DNA from: Bacteroidales bacterium
GTDB taxonomy: Bacteria; Bacteroidota; Bacteroidia; Bacteroidales; JAOZMU01
DNA: 6,653 bases
Direction of reading: 5' to 3'
Assembly (NCBI GenBank): GCA_029934165.1
Contig: JAOZMU010000194.1
Coordinates: 1-6,653, forward strand
Shown here: one piece after another, positions 1-6,200 of the stretch
Numbering within the stretch: the first letter of the stretch is position 1
Layout: the number at the start of each line of letters is the position of its first letter
The notes under the pieces: model-generated
The model's input: the letters and a program-made list of their open reading frames with translations, nothing else
Database searches by the model: none
Told to the model about the DNA's origin: nothing
Translations under genes and position numbers: made by a program

Positions 1-140
1 GTTGGGGCAGCAAAGTTTACGAATCCAATAATTATAACAACGACTGGGACGGAGGAAATTCCCCATCTGGACCTTATTATTATACTTTATGGCTTCCATC
101 GGGTCAAGTTGTTAACGGAACCGTAAATCTTTTAAGATAA
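1..140 (+). CDS. C-terminal end of a T9SS type B sorting-domain protein (partial, 5' end outside window)
   Basis: Reading from base 3, 45 codons run without interruption to a TAA at 138-140. The peptide opens with WGSKVYESNNYNNDWDG, continues with a P-S-G-P-YYYTLWLPSGQ stretch and closes with NGTVNLLR at the stop. This matches the end of the CHU_C / gliding motility-associated C-terminal domain: an N-R-W-G-x-x-V-[FY]-E-S turn, a W-D-G, a Y-Y-Y strand and a final G-x-[VI]-x-[IL]-[IL]-R. In Bacteroidota this domain directs Sec-exported proteins through the type IX secretion system and stays at the surface or is released. Only the signal is visible, so the functional part of the protein and its size are unknown. 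It lies in the same direction as the giant gene downstream, 81 bases away, which fits a cluster of secreted surface proteins. Family assignment is from motif recall, not a search. Confidence 0.9.
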   Translation, partial: WGSKVYESNNYNNDWDGGNSPSGPYYYTLWLPSGQVVNGTVNLLR

Positions 141-221
141 GAGAATTAATTAAGAATTAAAAACTAATAACTGAACACAGATAACTGATAACCAGTACTT
201 TGTGCTTAAATAATTTTAGAG
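141..221. other. Intergenic gap between two exported-protein genes
   Basis: This 81-base, very AT-rich spacer has no room for a gene. Bases 146-160 can pair as TTAATT / AATTAA around a 3-base loop, but the stem has no G or C and no T tract after it, so it is not a credible intrinsic terminator. For the Bacteroidota promoter pattern (TTTG, then TAnnTTTG about 19 bases on), the nearest matches are TACTTTG at 196-202, one base short, and TAATTTTA at 211-218, which has the wrong last base. Neither has a TTTG at the right distance upstream. No Shine-Dalgarno sequence precedes the ATG at 222, which is common in Bacteroidota. Whether the downstream gene has its own promoter cannot be decided from the sequence. 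Confidence 0.75.
162..196 (+). repeat. Degenerate 7-base tandem repeat (about AACTGAT, five units)
   Basis: Read in sevens from base 162 the sequence is AACTAAT, AACTGAA, CACAGAT, AACTGAT, AACCAGT. Four of the five units begin with AAC, and the consensus is close to AACTGAT. Just upstream, GAATTAA occurs twice, at 143-149 and 154-160, 11 bases apart. The tract fills most of the spacer between the two genes. It looks like a decayed short tandem repeat. A regulatory role is possible but nothing in the sequence shows one. Confidence 0.5.
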
Positions 222-281
222 ATGAAAAAGTATTTATTATTTATTACTCTGCAACTTTTTATTTTTATGTCTGTTAATGCA
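222..281 (+). other. Sec signal peptide of the giant protein
   Basis: Residues 1-20 have two lysines at positions 2-3, a hydrophobic core from about 5 to 16 rich in L, F and I, and a VNA end. Cleavage is predicted after Ala20, leaving Gln21-Asp22 as the mature N-terminus, a frequent arrangement (A|Q) in Bacteroidota. There is no lipobox cysteine, so the protein is not expected to be a lipoprotein. Export to the periplasm by Sec is the first step of the T9SS route. Confidence 0.92.
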
Positions 282-3200
282 CAAGACATTTGGCAGTGGG
301 CAAAAACCGCAGGAAATGGAGCAGGAGAAAGTGGTGCGCACAGCATAACAACCGATAAAGACGGAAATATTTATCTAGTAGGGCGTTTTAAAGGGGCAAC
401 TTTTACTATTGAAGGAATTGAACTTACCAACACCAACACTAACTCTACAACACATGATGTGTTTTTTGCGAAATACGACAAAGACGGAGCAATCATTTGG
501 GCAGAATCTTTTGGCGGAACAAAAGACGATCACGCTTACTCAATAGCAGTTGATGATAATCAAAATGTATTCCTGACAGGGCATTTTAATAGCGACCGAA
601 TGTTTTTTGGAAGTACAATATTTGTAAATGGTGGCATAAATGATAACCCAGATATGTTTGTAGCTAAATTCAACTCCAACGGAGAACCTCAATGGTCTGC
701 AATTGCGGCAGGAGCAGGACAAGAATACGGAAGAAGCATTACAATAGACAAAGACGGAAACCCAATTATTTGTGGCGATTTTTCAAGCGCATCGGTGCTA
801 TTGGAAGGTACTAATTTAATTTCTAACGGAAGTTCGGATATTTTTGTAGCTAAATTCACAACTAACGGTGTTTTGACTTGGGCAAAAACTGCTGGAGGAA
901 CTGGCGGAGAACAACTCTCGGATATAGAAACCGACTCGCAAGGAAACATATATATAGCAGGTGGTTTTGCAAGTGCTTTGCTAACTTTTGAATCAAAGCC
1001 ATCAACTACATTAAACAATCCGGAAAGTAATCTTGATATTTTAATGCTCAAATATGACAAAGACGGTAAAGAAATTTGGGCTAAAACTGTTGATGCAAAT
1101 AGCTTAAATGAGGCAAGTGCAATAGCGATAGATAAAAATGACAATGTGTATTTCGGTGGTTATTATATGAATTTTTCAGGTCTTGCATTTAACACAACTA
1201 CAATAGGCCAAAATGGAGAAACTTCTTGTTTCCTTGTAAAATATAATTCAGCAGGAACAGAACAGTGGGTAAAAGGTTTTGGTGGAAACGGTTTTACTTC
1301 TTTAAGTCATATATCTGTAAATTCAGATAACCAACTTTACCTTACTGGCGAATATGACGATACAAATATACCTTTTGATGCCGAAACCATTACGAACTCA
1401 CAAGTCGCAAAATACGATATTTTCATAGCTAAATTTAATGATAGTGGTACAAATATTTGGGCACAAACTATAGGCGGAGTTGAACACGATTACAACGGAG
1501 CATCTTGTTCAAACGAGTGCGGACAATTTTATATTACCGGACAGTTTTCAAGTACAAGTATAACTTTCGGAACAAATACCATAAACAATGCAAGTTCGCC
1601 CGAAACGCAAATGTATCTTGCAAAATTTGCCTACGAAATACAAATTGCAGGAACGGTAACTGACGAAATAATAGGTAACGATGGTGAAATTAACATCACT
1701 ATTACTGACGGAGAAGAACCATACAATCCAATACTTTGGCAACCTAGCGGACAAACAACGCAAGAGATTACAGCTCTTGCAGCAGGAACGCATACTGTAA
1801 ATGTAACCGATGCAAAAGGCTGCACACAAACAAAGGAGTTTGATGTTCAACCTGCTACTTGTGGCAATAATCAGTTCAATATTTGGTATTTCGGAGAAAA
1901 TGCTGGGCTTGACTTTAAAACTAGTCCACCAACAGTTTTATTTGACGGACAAATTAATTCGATGGAAGGTTGTGCAAGTATTGCAGATGCTAATGGCGAT
2001 TTGCTGTTTTATACAGATGGAGCAATTGTTTATGATAAAAACCATCTTTTTATGCCAAATGGAGTAGGATTATTAGGACATAATTCTGCTGCGCAAGCTG
2101 CTTTAATTGTTCCAAAACCAGGCGATAATAATTTATTTTATATTTTTACAGTTGATGCTGCAGAAAATAATGGAGCAAACGGCTTATGTTATTCTATTGT
2201 TGATATGAGCCTAAATTCAGGGAATGGCAATGTTACTGTTAAAAATACAGTAATACATTCACCAGCTTCTGAAAAACTTACAATTACTAAACATGCTAAT
2301 AGAACAGATTATTGGATAATATCTCACGAAGAAAATTCAAATAAATTTATAGCAAGTCTTTTAAGTTCTACGGGAGTATCTGCGCCTGTTGAATCTAATG
2401 TAGGACAAAGTGTTAGTGGAATGGGATTATGGGGACAAATGAAAGTATCACCATCGGGAGACAAAATAGCATGTATTCATTCTCAGTATGGACTTGAATT
2501 ATTTGATTTTGATAATAAAACAGGTATTTTGACTCATAATTTTTCAGAAGAACGTGCCAATTACTGGGGTATGGAATTTTCACCAAACGAAAGATTTTTA
2601 TATACCACTCGTGTTAATTCTGAATTAAATAGCCTTGTGCAGTTTGATTTAGATGCTGGAGGTTCTTCTGATATTATTAATTCTAAAATATCTTTTCCCG
2701 AGACTGATTTTATAGCATACTCGCTTCAACTTGCCCCAGATGCTAAAATATATGTTGCAATGCTTAATTCGGAATATATTGGAGTTATTGAAAATCCAAA
2801 TGGTTTAGGACTTGCCTCTAATTTTAATGACCAAGGAGTACATCTTGCTGGTAATCGCTCATTTGTAGGTCTTCCAAATGTAACTCTTCCTACCGATGCA
2901 AATTATTCTTTCACCAACCTTTGCGAAACTTCAAACACTCAATTTACATTAATCGGCAACAATACAAATATAAAAACATTGGATTGGAATTTCGACGATA
3001 CTCAAAATAACACATCTACAGAAAACAACCCTACACATACATTTACTTCAGCTGGAACGTATGATGTGAAAATGAATATTAACTCAGTTTGTTTTGCTGA
3101 TTATACTATCGAGAAAGCGGTAACAATAAACCCAAAACTCGAAATTGAGAGCGTTATAACTGATGCCACTTCGGCAAACAACGATGGTGAAATTAACATC

Positions 3201-6200
3201 ACAATTACCGCAGGCTCTGGAGATTATTCTTACGCATGGACACCAAACAACGAAACAAGCGAAGATTTGACTTCGCTTTCAACAGGAAATTATAGTGTTT
3301 TGGTAACTGACAACGTAACAGGCTGCACACAAACTGCCGATTTTTTTGTAAATCCACCTGCCGAAACTTGCGGAATGAGCAAAACAGGAAACATCTGGTA
3401 TTTTGGAATAAATGCAGGACTTGATTTTAATTCTGGTTCACCTGTACCATTAACTGACGGACAATACAGTAATATTGAAGGTGTAAGTACAATGAGCGAT
3501 GAGAATGGAAACCTGCTGTTTTATTCTGATGGAATGACCGTTTGGAATAAAAATCATGCAATTATGGACAACGGTACGGACTTATTTGGTCATTCTTCTT
3601 CTGCGCAAAGCGGACTGTGTGTCCCAAAACCAGGAAGTACAACGGAGTATTACATTTTTACCGTTGAGAGTTGGGGAGGAAATGATAACGGCATGAATTA
3701 CTCAATAGTTGATATGACTTTTAATGCTGGACTTGGAAAAGTTACCACTAAAAACACTCAACTTCGCACAATTACAACCGAACAAGTAACAGCAGTAAAA
3801 CATGTAAACGGAACAGATTATTGGATAATTGCACATGACACTTATTCAAATAACTTTATTGCTTTTTTACTTACAGCAGCAGGTGTAAATCCAGTGCCAG
3901 TTGAAAGTGCCGTTGGTGCAATTCACCGAAATTCGTCACAAGCATACATGAAAGCGTCTTTAAACGGAAGCAAACTTGCCTGTGTTTATGACTATACTTA
4001 TAATCATGGCAATAGCGGTTTTCAAATTTTTGATTTTGATAATGCTACTGGAAAAATAAAAAACCCTATGACTTTCAGAGATGTTATCACTGGTTCTAAT
4101 TCTGATGTTTATGGCGTTGAATTTTCACCTGACGGAAGTAAAATATATGTTTCAAATTGGTACGGTCCTTATTCTTCGGCAACAGTAAATATTTATCAAT
4201 TCGATTTAGAAGCAGATTATCCGCCAGCAACAAAAACGGTTGTAGGGACTTCTGCACCAGGAAGTGATGACTTTAGAGCACACTTTGGTGCAATTCAACT
4301 CGCTCCTGATGGAAAAATGTATATTCCTTCAAACCGTCAGACAAGTCTTTCGGTAATTGCAAACCCCAACGAACTTGGAGCGGCTTGTAATTTTTCGCTT
4401 GCCTCTCAATCTTTATCAGGAAAACAAGGAAAAAACGGACTGCCAAATTTCATGCCCGAAATATTTCTCTGCGAAAGCGAAATTGTAGCACAATATTTTT
4501 GTAGCGGAGAACCAACACGTTTTTATGTAGCTACAAATAAAGAAGTTACAAACTACAACTGGAACTTTGGCGACCCCGCATCGGGCGCAGCTAATACTTC
4601 TGCCATAGCAAACCCCGAACATACTTATACCGCCGATGGCACTTATACCGTTACCCTAAATTATACCGTCAATTCCATTGAAAGACAATTAACGTATCAA
4701 GTACATATTTCGACCTACAAAGGGGCAAATTTTGCAAAAGATACAATTATTGTTTGTGGCGATTTAAGCGTAGAATTAGACCCACAAGCTCCCAATGCCG
4801 ACACCTATTATTGGAATACTGGCGAAATAACCGAAAAAATTACTGTAACAACTTCAGGAGAATATCAAATAGCCGTAAATGCAAATACCTGCATGAGTTA
4901 CGACACAATTCAGGTAACTTTTGAAGCCGATTTTAACCCTATAATTCGAGGAAACTCTTGTTTTTATAGTAGCGAACCCGTAACTATTGCAGCTACCGAC
5001 CTCGATGGAAATCCGTATGCAGATGCCACTTATTTATGGAATACAGGAGCTACAACAGGAGCAATAACTGTAAATACATCAAGTCTTTACACGGTTGATG
5101 TAACTATTGGTACTTGTGCTACAAAAACGGCTACAAAAGATATGCGTTTTCACCCTGTAAATTTACCTATAGATACAGTACTTTGCACGGGCGAAGAAAT
5201 TACACTTGAAATTACAGACCCCTCCGCAACTTATATAGATTGGTACAGACGTTTCCCAAATCCAAGAACTCATTTCGAACAAGCAGCAATCACTTTAACA
5301 GAAACAACAAGTATTTGGCTTACAGTAGATTATAACGATGGCTGTTCTTACTTTAATAGAGGAGTTAAAGTTGTTTTTGAAGACCCTGCCAACATAGACC
5401 TTGGAGCAGATATTTGTATGCCCGTGTCCGGAAATGTAAATTTAAGTATAGATGATGCCATTACACCCGAAATAGTTTGGTCAACTGGCGAAACAGATAT
5501 TGGAACAATAACAGTAACAAATTCAGGTGAATATACCGTAATGGCACGTGAAGACGAAGACCATTGCTGGGCAAAAGATAATATTATAGTCGATTTTTAC
5601 GAACTTGATTTGGGCGATGATAAATTACTTTGTCCTGGCAACAATGTAAACCTCGACGCAGGTGGCGGTTTTGATGTTTATACGTGGCTACCAACTGGTA
5701 CGGGACAAATTAACACCGTTTCGGTAAATGATGAATTTACGCTAATAGCCGAACATGAATACGGTTGTTTAGCTTACGATACCATAAAAGTACGTTTCAA
5801 AGAAGACAAACAGGCAAATAATTGGTATTTTGGCATTAACGCAGGAATAACATTCAACACCGCCAATGGCGAGCCAATAGCAACAACAAACAGTGCGATG
5901 AACGCTTCCGAAGGTGCATCAGCCATTAGCGATACCGAAGGAAACTTGCTTTTTTATACCGACGGAGTAAAAGTTTACAATAAAAATCATGCTGAAATGA
6001 CAAACGGCTCAGATTTAGGCGGTCATTTTTCTTCTACACAATCCTCATTAATTGTGCAACAACCGGGCAGCGAAACTATTTATTACATTTTCACAACCGA
6101 TAAATATTCAGCATTTAACGGACTAATGTATTCAGTAATAGATATTTCTTTACAAGAAGGATTGGGTGCAGTTACCATTAAAAACCAACAATTAATAGGT

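Noticed and set aside
146..160. Possible terminator hairpin after the upstream gene
   Set aside because: The 6-base stem is made only of A and T, the loop is 3 bases, and no T run follows. It is expected by chance in such AT-rich DNA.
196..218. Possible Bacteroidota -7 promoter elements
   Set aside because: TACTTTG is one base too short and TAATTTTA lacks the final G. Neither has a TTTG about 19 bases upstream, so I do not call a promoter.
689..1144. A 151-codon open frame on the minus strand
   Set aside because: It lies wholly inside the SBBP propeller coding region, shows no domain pattern, and is explained by the codon bias of the plus-strand repeats. The same holds for shorter minus-strand frames at 540-722, 1548-1850, 1631-1825 and 4416-4622.
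1810..2067. An 85-codon plus-strand frame in another phase
   Set aside because: It overlaps SprB repeat 1 and WYFG propeller 1, whose protein motifs are clear in the main frame. Its peptide resembles no family I know.
1638..4712. Possible CRISPR or mobile element because of repeated segments
   Set aside because: The repeats are long, diverged, in frame and protein-coding; there are no spacers, terminal inverted repeats, transposase motifs or target duplications.
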